Under the pieces are notes generated by a model. That model was not told the origin of the DNA. It made no database searches and saw only the letters and a program-made list of their open reading frames with translations. 64,000 nucleotides of DNA from Camarhynchus parvulus (lineage: Eukaryota; Chordata; Aves; Passeriformes; Thraupidae): assembly GCF_901933205.1 (NCBI RefSeq), contig NC_044571.1, forward strand, positions 9,773,420 through 9,837,419, read 5' to 3'. Below are positions 12,680 through 36,604 of this stretch, piece after piece (the stretch's first letter is position 1; every line of letters begins with the position of its first letter). The translations under genes and the position numbers were made by a program.

Positions 12680-13365
12680 TGTCTTGGTTTAGAGCAAAAT
12701 TTTGGGAGAGAGAGAGAGAGAGAGTCCCCAGAGGGGCTCTAGTAGGAGGATAAATTCAATCGGCCCCTACCCCCCACAACCAGTCCGGGAGAAAATACCT
12801 CCTTGAAGAAAAGTGGAAAAAAGCTGTTTATTAAACAATAGAACCTAACAATATTAAAACAATAAAACCCCTTGCCGCTCTAAAAGAGATGACCAATTGA
12901 GAAAACCCCCCCCGGTTGCAGCCCAGCTCACTCAGTCTCTTATCAGTCCTTCTGGTGCTGGAATTCTCGCAGGCCAGGCCCGGCCTGGCCCGGTGGCCAC
13001 AGGTGCGAGCTGCCGGTGCTTCCCTGGGTGTTCAGTCCAGAGCAGGTTCCAAGAGGTCCAAAGAAAAGGAAAAGAAAAACCACAGTCCAGGGACTCTTCT
13101 TTGCCTCAGCCAGCTAAAACTAACCAAAAGCAAAAGGAGAGCTCTCTGTCCTGCCGTCTGTCTGTCCGCGAACAACACAGTCCTGGAGCAGGAATGCGGG
13201 GAGTACGTGCAATGTCTGAGCGAAGAAAAAAAAAGAACTGTGCGATTCTTCTCTCCCCCCTTTCACTCTCTGCAACAAGTCTTAAAGGTGCAAAACTTAT
13301 TATTATTCAGCATAAACCAATGAGACGATTTGGGGATAAAAGCATCATATAGTCAACCCAGGACA
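12680..13365 (-). mobile_element. Solo LTR of an ERVL-like endogenous retrovirus, 5-bp target duplication
   Basis: A 686-bp element with TG..CA ends. On the minus strand it begins TGTCCTGGGTTGA and ends CTAAACCAAGACA, giving imperfect inverted ends. It is flanked by a perfect 5-bp direct repeat GGCTC (12675-12679 and 13366-13370). A 5-bp duplication fits class III (ERVL-type) integration. The minus strand carries TTTAATAAACAGC (near 12830), a plausible polyadenylation signal, so I place the LTR antisense to TMEM47. It includes a GA repeat (12706-12724). No internal viral region remains, so it is a solo LTR left by recombination. Two reading frames of 135-151 codons inside it are by-products. 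Confidence 0.85.
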
Positions 13366-13564
13366 GGCTCATACAATCTAAGGAGGAATTAATAAAACAT
13401 TCCTTCTGGTTTTGAATACTGTAGTCTTTCATTTTCTGTGTTAGCTCTAATAATCATCCCCAGCACTGTATCTGAAGATGGATATAAAATCAAAAGCCAT
13501 ACTACTTCACACTCAGTGTCTAAGACTCTGAGCAGGCTGATCTAAGTTTGAGTTGAGTCTGACT

Positions 13565-13653
13565 TGAAGGTTGGCCTTGTTTTCCATGGGGAGCTGAACT
13601 AGGTGACTTCCAGACACCCTTCCCAACCTAAGTTATTCTTGTGATTCTGTGAT
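13565..13653 (+). mobile_element. CR1 LINE 3' tail, sense
   Basis: The sequence GAACTAGGTGACTTCCAGAC..CCTTCCCAACCTAAGTTATTCT..GTGATTCTGTGAT follows the CR1 3' UTR and its ATTCTGTG-type terminal octamer repeat. Only about 90 bp remain, 5'-truncated as is usual for CR1. Confidence 0.7.
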
Positions 13654-15526
13654 GACTGACACTCTGTTTATGCCTGAAGTCTATCTGGCTTCTTCAAACT
13701 GTGCAGAGTGCCTTGAATTGGCTTAACTACCCCTCTCAGCAGCCCCTGATAGAATATTTTAAGGAATGCTCCTTCTCTTACAAATGGACCCAGGGCCATG
13801 GGAGCAGCAGAACCTGTTCAGCAGTCTGGACCTTTTAGTATGGTGCAGGCTGCCATTGCAGCCACCCTTCTCCAAGCAGTAAGAGACATGGTTAGAGCAC
13901 ATCTGTGATGTTTGTGTGATCAGGGCAAGAGCACCTCACACCTTATCAGTGATAATACTCTTAAAAGAAATAAAGACTTGTCGCTATAGTGGGTTATTGC
14001 TACTGCTGTTGCTCATTGCAGTTTTAAAATCAGTAATGAATCCTGTTGCTTTAAGTTTTGTTTATTAAATATGATGTCTCTGGAGTTAGGGATAATGGAA
14101 GAAGTTTTAATATTTGATGAGATTTTTATATTTAGAATTGCATCGAGAGTGGCCTTGCCTCTGTTACTGATTTGTGGCCCAAGATGACCACATTAGATTC
14201 AGAGTAACAGGAGGAATGGTAAAGTCCAGCCAGCTGTATTGCTTTATGTATTTCACTTGTTCCACTTAAAGTCATCGTTCTGATGGGAAGTACACCTCAA
14301 ACTCTTTAAAATGCTTATTGTTTTTCTCAAGGAACAATGGAATGTGTTTTGAAAGTTGCAGAAGATTGCCAGTTTTCTGGAAGAACATTGATAACTGTGG
14401 AAATTAGTTACTTCCAGTTCCAATGCAAAGCATAGTATTTCAGATTGCTAAAAAGTAGTAGCTTTTATAGAAGAGGTCAAAAATATTGAGCTTACTGTGA
14501 AAAGCTTGTATAACACATCTCCCACACTTCTTTCCTAATGGCAGAGTTCTGAGTTCCAGGTTTTTGTGAAGTTCTCAAAGTTGTGGGTGTGTGCAGTTGT
14601 TTGAGGGTTTTTTATTATTCTTATTGAATGAATGAATACACAATAATTAAAATGACATAGTAACAAGCAAATCTCAGAAGAATGCTGTGTATCCAATAGA
14701 GGAAATGCCTGAGCACATGCTGTACTATTCTGTGAATGAATTATAGATTACATGATTTTCTGTAATGCTGTGCTTGTCTTGAAGTCCTCTGTTGGCAAAA
14801 GCAGTGTGCAATGTCTGTTGCTTATAAATGGTAAAATAAAGATCTGTATAATGGCACCATTTAATTTTTTATTTGAAGTTGTGCTGTGTTTAAAGGACTT
14901 GGTGATTTTATAAATAAAAGTGGACCACAGAGCAGACATACAACATTCCTCACCCCAACCCACACCTCTGCAAAGTGTATATATTTCATATAAACAAGGA
15001 ATGCAAGCTTGATTCTTCAGGAGAGGTTTGTGTCTGTGTACAGATAAGCAAGCACCTGCTCCTTTCAAGTTGCTCATGCATCTGCACCCCCCCAGGCATT
15101 TAAACCATTTTGTTGTCTTGCTGTCTCTTTCACACAGCAATAGAGTTGCTTACCATATTTTTACAGATATAACCAAATTGTGCCCTGCACTCCCAATGGC
15201 ACCTTTGGGTGGAAGGTGAGGGAGGGACACTGCTTTCCATGGCAAGGTGAGCAGTCTGCATAGTGGCTATAGTGGCTGCCTAGTTCTTCCCCCAGACTAT
15301 CAGGCACATCCTTTCCAGGCTGAGGAAGGTAGCTGGGAGGAGAGCACCTTCAGCCTGGAGCATCCTGCCAGTGGGCTGTTTGTTATCTTGCCTGGAATAG
15401 TCAACCTCTTCCTTGCTCATCTCAGTTTCTGTCACCCTGATTTTTTAAGATTTTCTAAGCCTTCTGATGTTTACATTCTTGTAACTAACTTTCTCACACA
15501 CTTTCTGTAAATAACTTATTGTTTCG
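13654..15526 (+). other. Intron 1 stretch without recognised features
   Basis: AT-rich intronic DNA. The reading frames here (up to 130 codons, on the minus strand at 14748-15140) show no family resemblance. Confidence 0.4.
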
Positions 15527-15920
15527 TGTGACAGTGGTCACTGGGGTTGTCAGGTGGGGGAAGAGACGAGAATGTTGACTCCATGTTCAGAAGGCTTGAT
15601 TTATTATTTTATGATATATATATATATATATTACATTATAACTATACTAAAAAGAAACTAAGGAAAGGTTTCCTCAGAAGGCTAAGCTAAGAATGTAATA
15701 GAAAGAATGATAACAAAAGCAGCTCTCTCGGACTCTGTCCAAGACAGCTCGGCCCTTGGTTGGCCATTAATTATAAACATCCAAGATGGGCCAATCACAG
15801 ATGGACCTGTTGCATTCCACAGCAGCAGATAACCATTGTTTACATCTTGTTGCTGAAACTTCTCCGCTTCAGCAGGAAAAATCCTAAGAAAGGATTTTCA
15901 CAAAAAGGATGTCTGCGACA
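15527..15920 (-). mobile_element. Solo LTR of an ERVK-like endogenous retrovirus, 6-bp target duplication with one change
   Basis: A 394-bp element. On the minus strand it starts TGTCGCAGACATCC and ends CCACTGTCACA. An AATAAATCAAGCCTTCTGAAC signal region (minus strand, near 15600) precedes a short U5-like end. Flanks are GTTTCG (15521-15526) and GTTTTG (15921-15926), a 6-bp duplication differing by one C-to-T at a CpG, as expected from methylation decay. Six bases fit class II (ERVK-type) integration. It contains a TA microsatellite (15614-15631) and lies antisense to TMEM47. I recognise the family as a common passerine LTR, from memory only. Confidence 0.7.
15614..15631. repeat. (TA)n microsatellite inside the LTR
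   Basis: An 18-bp TA run within the LTR at 15527-15920. It is likely to vary in length between individuals. Confidence 0.85.
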
Positions 15921-16121
15921 GTTTTGCATTCTTTTATGGAGGAGGAGAAATTTGATGGACTGTTGGTTTGTCCAGTGTCATTGGAGAGGTGGCATTTTCA
16001 CCCTCCAATCCACTGTCACTTTTGGAAATCTGTAAATGTTGAAGTCAGAAAATAAACTTCCCTTTTTACCTTGAGAACAGCAGTGTGTCCACGTCGTATT
16101 GTTTCGTGTCTTATAGTGACA
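15921..16121 (-). mobile_element. ERV-like fragment next to the solo LTR
   Basis: On the minus strand this piece begins TGTCACTATAAGACACGAAA, an LTR-like start, and runs directly into the 394-bp LTR. It could be part of an older LTR that the 15527-15920 LTR inserted into, or part of one longer LTR (15527-16121). The 13-mer TATTGTTTCGTGT occurs exactly at 16097-16109 and again at 15517-15529, so the two ends are related. The exact structure is unresolved. Confidence 0.4.
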
Positions 16122-28788
<12,667 letters not shown>

Positions 28789-29850
28789 AATCATTTAATG
28801 AAAAGAAAAATTAAAAAAAAAAGGATTACCCCATCTTTTCTAGCTCACAGTTTTTTTAGAACACTTGTGGAGCACCAAACAGTCTGCTCTGTTGATAAAA
28901 TAGCCTTTGCCTTTTGGGTGTGAACACTGTAACCAGCTTTTACAACCATTTAGAAGAACTGCAAACACTAGGATTGCTGATCTTTCATAGGCAGATGCTG
29001 CAAGCTGCTGATACATAAACTTCATTTTTCCTGACAACAAGCAAAAGGATCTACGTGACAGCGATCATTGTGAGAAAACTAGTTGGAATGAGAATGCAAT
29101 GCCAGCATCTGCTATTGCCTTCAGGGGAGCAGCTGGTATGGGCTCCATTTAGAAGTTTCCCTGTATCATAGAGGATTCAGATGTCTGATAAGCAGGCAAT
29201 GGCATCGTGTACAATAGGCTGAGTTGGCCCCTTGTTACTTGCTCAAAAACACTCTTAAGGAATTAGTTGCAAGGGACTGTGTTGAGGGCAGTGAATGTAA
29301 CTGGTTAATGACTTGTCCAATACCTGCATTCAACAGTCTGCTGGTAGAATAATTTAAAAAAAAGAAAAACCCAAACAAGCCACCAACCCACATAGGATTT
29401 CATGAATTAGTAATCGACATCACCGTGCCAGCTGTAGCAGATTGTTGAAGGAAGTCCAAACCCAGAGACATGTGCTTCTGACTGTGTAGTTGGAAGTTGT
29501 CTCAGCTCTCAGTGTTTTGCTGGAGGGGTGAAGATAAAGGGGAATAGAAAAAGACCTGTTCTGTCCCTAGGACATCTAAAATGTGTGAATGAATTGAAGT
29601 TGTCCTGAGTAACCATTTAACTTGCAAACATTGTCATGAAAAGAATGCAAATGGAACAAGTTCAGTTATATTTTTGAAAGGTATTTGTTAGTATAAATGA
29701 ATATATATAATGCAAATATATATGCAGAGGGAGAGAAATGATTCATCCTAAAATTGTAAAATGAGCTGTGATGCAGTGGTTGAAATACTAACTTTGTACA
29801 CATTCTTGAAAGCCTTGGATTGATACCCCCAATTTTGATTGGTGTTACAA

Positions 29851-29856
29851 AATAAA
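29851..29856 (+). terminator. TMEM47: Candidate proximal polyadenylation signal
   Basis: AATAAA followed about 20 nt later by a GT-rich stretch (GGTTTGTCTTCTGTA), the arrangement of a working cleavage site. Use here would give a 3' UTR of about 1.1 kb. Confidence 0.5.
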
Positions 29857-31724
29857 CACACAACGGTTTGTCTTCTGTATATGCCCTTGTACAGACTCTG
29901 TGTTATGGGAAATGCTTAAAAGTTCACATCAAGTTAAGGTAGAACTGGACAAAAATAACTTCTCGCTATTCCATGTGTAATATAATACTTGCTAAAAATT
30001 CTTTTCTAAGGGTGTTGCAAATTTTAAAACTGCCATTTTTTAAAAATCTGGTTAGGTTGTGAGTGTCCCTGATCATCAAGAATACAGCTGAGACCCCATC
30101 ATGTCCATATTAAAACATTGGCACTTCAGGAGGTAATCTCTTGTTTTTTAAAAACTGAGTTTCTAATGGACTCTTTGGTGATTATGTACATCTGATTACT
30201 CCTTGCTTAGTATGTTTCCCACTTAAAACATCCAGAGACTGTACTCATGATATGAAACCCAAGATAAAATAGGAAGAACCTTCACATGAATTTGATCCGC
30301 ATCACTTTTATTTTTGTTTACAATTTGCTTATTTGGATATTTTCAATTAATTATAAGCATATTTTTATACAATTGTAATCTTTAGAAAAAACTATTTTTT
30401 TTAATGGAGAAATTTAAAATATATTCTATGTGGACCTCTACACGAGCAGATATGCTGGGGTTGCACATCCACCTCTACACAAACGGTTTTGCTTGTTCCA
30501 TGGAAAAAGCTCCTGAATTACTGGGTGTTAAGATGGCATCTCTTGTGTTTCTGCTGGGCCACCATCTCCGGGGTGCTGAGAGTCTGCAATGACCACAGGG
30601 CTGCCTTTAGGAGGTCACTGTGCAAGTATTGCTGGCTTGTGGAGATGGTTTATAAAACTCTGGCATGCTCTGGAGTTCAGTCTTTACTACTGTGGCAGAA
30701 TATTCAGAATCAGCAGTGGTGATTAATTAGATTAGATGGAGCAAAATGACAGCTTGACATGGAAGGGACTGCATGGCAATGCCTGGGGAACAAAAAGGAT
30801 GGGAGGAAAACTTGGCTCCAGTTATTTCACAGGCACCAAGAGAGCATTTGTAACTCTGCTTTATTTCCTGAGACTGACTTAAGGCAGATATTCAGTATAT
30901 AGTTCACTCAGTATCTTTCTGAACAGCTGTGTAGTTCTGCTTTTATTTAGCAGCATGGAGGGCATTGTAGTTTGGCATGGGAATTAGATTAGTGCAGAGA
31001 AGCCCACTGTGAGAAGATGTCTGTACCTTTCTAAGATGGTGTTTTGGGGCCAGCATTGTGGCACTTGTCTGTGCTGACAAGAAGGCACAATGCTGAACCC
31101 ACAACATAGCCACTAATTTATCAAATTGTTTTTCTTTATGTAGAGTTTGAGTGAAAGCAGCTGCCAGGCCTAAGGCAGATGCAAATGAATGGTGTGTGCT
31201 GTGCAAGTCACTGGCTGTTAATGTGAAAGGCTTCAGGCACAACAATTTACAAATGTCAATGCCTAAAGACAAGGATCTTGTTTCACAGTTGAGTCAAAGA
31301 TCTGATTTTCAGTCCCAACATCTGCTTTTCCTCTTGAAGGTGATGCAGTCTACTAGGACCCACCTCAGACTCCTCAGGACCTTTGTGTTTGGGCATTCAG
31401 TATGTGGATTTAGGTACCTACCTTTAGCTTAGGTTGCTACTGCAGTGTCTCTTTTTTTCCTCTTTACCATTGCAAATTTTGGCAAACATTCTGTTTCTCA
31501 GAACAGAACTAAAGGTAAATGCAACTTTGTGCTGATTCTTGGGGGTTTTTTAGCCACAAAAAAGATGCAAGTCTGTGTCCTGAGTGTACGTACAACAAAT
31601 TAATAATTTTGTATGTTGTGCTTGTGTCATGTCACCATTATTTCAGTTGTTTCACTTTATCTCACTGGCGGAATGATTCTCTCCCACAACAAATCCATTT
31701 TTTTCTTCCAAATATATATGAATA

Positions 31725-31748
31725 AATATATATATATATATATATATA
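31725..31748. repeat. (TA)n microsatellite in the 3' UTR
   Basis: A TA run of about 24 bp, next to an AATAAA at 31721-31726. Confidence 0.9.
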
Positions 31749-32370
31749 GCAAACTTGCAAGCAGGGCTAGTTATTTGTATTTTTTAAGCTTAAAGTATAC
31801 CGTCCGGTGCTGACAAATACCCAGCACCTCTTCTGGATTTCTTGCACAACTTCGTTTAGCTTTTGTAAATTTTAAAAACAAATATAGAGAGACCTATGTG
31901 TTTGAAATATAAATGATATATATGGATTAGCATGTAACTGTATATTATTAAACATGCAATGAACTGACTGGTAAGTGAAGTCTAATCTTATGGCTAGCAA
32001 TGTAATTTATTCAGACTGTATTTTTGTACAGCGCAGTGCACACTAACCTATTGCCTCTGTGTCCTCTATAATGCCTAAAACTGTGCCTAGAAATTTCATT
32101 TATGTCTTTCAAAGAAAAGAAAAAAGATGATTAAATGCTTCATGTTGTTGATAGTATTGGTTTTTCTGATGTTGTTCTTTATTTATTTTTGAGAAGTGTA
32201 TGGTATGTTTATTAAATGAATCCATCAAAATATGGTTCATTTTAAATGGTCATTGTTAGCAGGGAAAGACTGTTTTTTTAATCTAAACTTTTAAGTTTGC
32301 AGTTTTAATACCATTTCTGCATTTCACGATTTTTGTAGCTTACATAAAGTTTTATGTGAAAAGTAACTGA

Positions 32371-32376
32371 AATAAA
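32371..32376 (+). terminator. TMEM47: Main distal polyadenylation signal of TMEM47
   Basis: AATAAA, then an A-run and ATTGTTACAC, then a GT-rich element (TGTGCCTGTTTTGCTCTG, about 32400-32417). Cleavage is likely near 32385-32400. Confidence 0.7.
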
Positions 32377-32400
32377 AAAAAATTGTTACACTAAGAAAAT

Positions 32401-35400
32401 GTGCCTGTTTTGCTCTGAGTAGAAGATATATGCAGCTCAGGTGGTGTGGTTTACTGAGGAGGAACAGGCTTCTTAGGCTAATGAATATTCCTGGTATTCA
32501 GTTAATTGCATGCTAAAGGAGTCATACCAAAATACACAGAGGGAGAGATGGAGGGGTGTCATTGGCAGGTTCCTGTATCTCACCTGGCCATAAAGCAGTA
32601 GCACAGGGTGAGTTTCTGGGTGTCACAGAGCCCACACTGCCTTTATAAAGATGCAAGTATTGTAACATCAGAAAACCAAATGCTTGAAATGTAAATAACA
32701 AGGCCATGTGTTGAAATGGGAATCTGTACTGAGCACCTTGTTCCAGTGGGGGGATTTATTCATTATATACAGGTTTTGTTCTTGAATTTCCAATAACTAA
32801 TACTTTTGCCTATTTTGGTTCTGAAAGCTGTGTTACTCTTCATTGTGAAGAAACACAGATGCTTTGAACCTGAAAGGTGGTGTTGCAAAAAAGGGAAAGC
32901 AAGTTTAAAGCACTAAGAGGGACATGATACTGTGTTTTTTCTACTACTGGGTAATGTATCTATCTACTGCATCACTGGATATCCCTCAAGTCAGGGGGCA
33001 GCAACCTGAGGCTTCCAGCAGAAACCAGGAGGACAATGGGAGGCAAAAGCCTTGCTTGCTTCAGCAGACGAGTGCTGAGTGAGTACAGGCACAAGGATGG
33101 GTGCCCAGAGTGGAAATCAACTCATAGGAAATGAATCTGGAGCAGGGAACAAGCATGATGGGGCTGAACAAGGATAGGAGGCATCTGAAGCTTTGTTTTC
33201 CTTTGAAATGCATTGAGAAAGGATGTTCATAGGGAACTATGAATCCACTGGGATTGAGGGATCAAGTCAGGGGTAGTGAAAGGCATATTTCTGGAAATCT
33301 GCATTAAAATTCTTGTAGTTGCGGTTTTAGGGGGTACATTACCCAAAGGTTTGACCTTGTTTTAATGCCCAAATTTTAGGTCATTTGTGTTCCTACACAT
33401 TGGCACAAGGCCTTGCAGCCTCCTCCCTCTCTCCAATGAGAGAGGAGGTAACAATTCAGCACTTCTCTGTCAAAGCTGCTGAATAGTGGTGTAACTTAAA
33501 ACACCTGGAGTGGGAGTATTGGGACAGGCAGCTGAACGGTTTTGGGTACCTGATTGTGGTTACTTTGTGGTACCACGTATGTTATGTCACACTAAAGGGT
33601 CTGTAAAAGAGGGCAGCAGGGAGAGAGTTGTCTTTTTACCCTCTGCTCTCTGGGAGGGATCTGATCCTCGGCTGAAAGGAGACTGCCCTTCCCGGCAGGC
33701 AGCCAGGTGTGGGTAAGGTTTTGGAGTTGGGGTACAATGAACAAGAGGAGCACAAGTGAGCATTAAACAGGGAGCCCTCTGGCTCAGGTCAAGGTGACAG
33801 ACACCTGAGAGAAGTAAGTGACCTTCCTGCCTGTGGAGCTGAGCCTCAAGGGTGACAAAGACACGCGAAAGATCTTAGTTTCAATCCCCTGAGAGGAACT
33901 GGGCAGCAGAGCAGCTTTGGAGGCTTTTGTGAGCTCAAACCCTTGATGCATTCCCACTGAATGTGAGCTTCCTGTGGTGCTTTTGCCCTTGTGGGTGCCT
34001 TTGGTCGCTGTGGACCTTGTGAGAGCTCTCTGCACTTTGTGCACCACTGATAGAGCCTGGTCCCACTGTGCTGGGACACTGCAGCTGAGCAGGACATGGA
34101 GGGGTCTGGGATGCTCCTCAGTCCTGCCATAGATCAAGATCCCACAGATGAAGATTAGATGCAGACAGCTGGGACTCCTGGTGAATGTGAAACCAGCTGG
34201 AACTGAGATAAATTGTAATGCTACTGTGAGCTACAAAAGATTTTCTGCAGCGAGAGAAGCTTTGGTATATAACGATGATGAATGGATTCATAAATGCCCT
34301 CCTCAATATGAGGAGTACTTTCTGACTCAGAGCTGCTGTGGGCTTAAAATACCTTTGTCTTCAGGTTGGTGTCACAGAAGGCAGAATCAGAGCCATTTTT
34401 GTAAAGTATTTTCATTGAGAGCAAGTCAAGTTTTTTTCTTAGGAAATTTAATAATATTGGAATTATTTAAAATACTTAAATGTATTCAGGTTGTGAAACT
34501 TCATCTCTTCTAAAATAATTTCTTGGCTGGTACATCTGGTTTAGGTCTTGGTTTCTTATTTCCCTTTCTACTACTTATCTATTTTTCACATCAATCAGAA
34601 AAAGAAAGCTGAAACGTTTGAGCCACTTGGAAGTTAAGAGAATAGGAGGGCAAGGCTGAACAGTATTCTTATCTTGGAATAACAGGAGTGTGGGGGGGCT
34701 AATTTCAGCTGCATCAGCAGATAGCTCTGTAATAAAAATGTCTGAAAAAATGGTGAAATGAATAGCAGCTGAGAAAAAAGGCCTCTCTTTCCTAGACACA
34801 CACACTTTGTTTCTATCTGTTCCCATTTCTTCTCTTGATGCTACAAGAAAAGAAGAATTTATTTCAGGATTTGTCCTGGTCATCTTTTGAAGTAAGTGTG
34901 CTTGCTGCAAAGCTGTATGACAAAGTAGCTGTTAAACTAATATCAAGAATTTCTAATGGAAATGTTTAGAATACCTAATTTCCGAGGCCTAATTGGAAAC
35001 AACTTAAATTATTGCATCAATAAAATTTGCTTGAGGGAAAGCCAAAAGGGATTTCTGTAATGAAACAGAAAGTTCTAGCTGGAGAAAATTATTTTCACTG
35101 TGGAACATCTGAAAAGCTTTGCAGATGTTGGATTAAAAGAAACACTGCTGCATTTTTCTGAATCTTTTCACACATGGGTATTTAACATAAAATATCATGC
35201 AGCTCACAAAAGGAACAGGCAAAGATATTCTGAGAAGCATAAGAGTGAACAGATTGTGCTCCATTTGTTTGAAAACAGCCCTTACCTGATGGAAGTGCAG
35301 TGCTATTATACTCCCTTCCAAACATCTTGTAATTCCAGCACAGCTTATTTTTGTGGCTGTTTTTGAAGCTATAAGAATGTGACAACATGGAGGTTTAGGC

Positions 35401-35491
35401 CTCAGGTTTTAGAATGCCATTTCTCTTGGGAACCAAAGACACAAATCCAAACTTCCCTCAGCTCATGCCTTCCTCCTGGCAAAGTAGATTT
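32401..35491. other. Downstream intergenic DNA
   Basis: No gene or clear transposon. Frames of up to 121 codons near 33.8-34.9 kb, on both strands, overlap each other and look like chance. Confidence 0.45.
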
Positions 35492-36021
35492 TGTGAGAAA
35501 CAACTGCTTACTTTGAAAATTTAAAAAGGTTTATTAAACCTTGACAAAAATAAAACAAAAGGACTCCATAAGGAAAAATTCACAGCACTGGGAACTGCTT
35601 TCACAGACACCACATAGCCAGCTCATCTTCAAGGTGGATGCTCAGTCTTTTATACCCCTGGGGGTTGCATCGGCCAGCCCTGGCCCCTCCCAAAGTCTGT
35701 CAGTCAGCTCTTCTTTGCCATTTATCAGTGCAAACTGCTTTCTTGTCCCTTGATTGGAGGTCAAGTGTTGCCATGCCTCACCCCCTAAGCACCCCCAAGC
35801 TTTTCCATTCCCAGCTGCCCCAGGAGAGGGGTGTTTGTGCACACCTTCTTTGTACCTGTCCTAGACAGCCCAGGCTGTGTGATGGCAACAATATAGGGGG
35901 GAGGGGAACTATGGGGAGAACAGAGGACATCTAAACCACAATAACATAACTATACATCACTAAAGCTTTTCTTAATATTCTCACAATAGTCATCCTTTAA
36001 TTGTGAGAGCCAATCATCTCA
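35492..36021 (-). mobile_element. LTR, minus orientation (left arm of an inverted LTR pair)
   Basis: On the minus strand it begins TGAGATGATTGGCTCTCACA and ends TTTCTCACA. It has a TATA box (TATAAAAG, about 35647-35654) and an AATAAA signal (35530-35535) in the right order for U3-R-U5. It aligns along its length with the + strand copy at 36202-36604, with shared words CTCACAATTAAAGG, CAGCCTGGGCT, ATGGCAACAC, CCTCCAATCAAG and the common end TTTCTCACA. It is 530 bp long, with no direct target duplication visible. Confidence 0.65.
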
Positions 36022-36201
36022 TTATCCATCTATAACAATTTGATGCTCTTTGCAGCTTCTGGTTCTCGAGCCTCATGGACTAAAGCTAAACCCCCAGGAG
36101 TTTGGCTGTTGTGTGTCTGTACAAAAGCAGTCATTGCCGCAGATGTGGGAAGGGGGTTGGGAGGGAACCAATCCAGTCTTCTCACTGTGACAGATGAGTG
36201 A
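36022..36201. other. 180-bp spacer between two inverted LTRs
   Basis: Open on the minus strand: a frame at 36030-36233 covers the spacer and stops 9 bp before the start of the minus-strand LTR. That position could suit the end of a viral coding region just upstream of a 3' LTR, but I match it to no retroviral protein. It may equally be host DNA. Confidence 0.35.
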
Positions 36202-36604
36202 TGTGATGATTGACTCTCACAATTAAAGGGCAAATATCATGTATATATGATAAGAAAAGTTTTATAGATTTATAGTTATGTTTTATTGTGTGGTTATCAG
36301 GGGACAGCCTGGGCTTGGGACATTTGGGAGGGTCAGCTTGTCACTATGGCAACACCTGCCCTCCAATCAAGATTTGAGAAAGTGAACTCCACCACTGGAC
36401 AGCAAAGGAGGAGTTGATGGACAGAAATTTGGGAGAGGCAAAAGGATTAAAAGGCAAAACCCCCATTGTGTGGATGAGCACACTGTGGGGAAAACCTTGT
36501 GCTCCTGACACTGTATTATTTTCTCTATTCAGTCTTCTGTTGTATTTTTGATAAGGTTCTAATAAGCGTTTCTAAATTTTTGGAAGTGAGTAGCATTTCT
36601 CACA
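36202..36604 (+). mobile_element. LTR, plus orientation (right arm of an inverted LTR pair)
   Basis: Begins TGTGATGATTGACTCTCACA and ends GCATTTCTCACA, so TGTGA/TCACA are perfect inverted ends. It is related to the minus-strand copy at 35492-36021 but shorter (403 bp) and clearly diverged. Its polyadenylation signal is reduced to AATAAG (36561-36566), and no proper TATA box remains. Confidence 0.65.

Larger units (their letters stand above)
28789..32400 (+). other. TMEM47: TMEM47 3' UTR (about 3.6 kb)
   Basis: Runs from the stop codon to the distal polyadenylation signal at 32371. It is AT-rich with many ATTTA words and contains no recognisable transposon. A TA repeat lies at 31725-31748. 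Candidate signals are AATAAA at 29851, 31721 and 32371. The length fits the long 3' UTR of mammalian TMEM47 as I remember it. The short reading frames on both strands in this stretch are not genes. Confidence 0.75.

Noticed and set aside
12897..13352. Frames of 151 and 135 codons
   Set aside because: They lie wholly inside the solo LTR at 12680-13365, which is non-coding.
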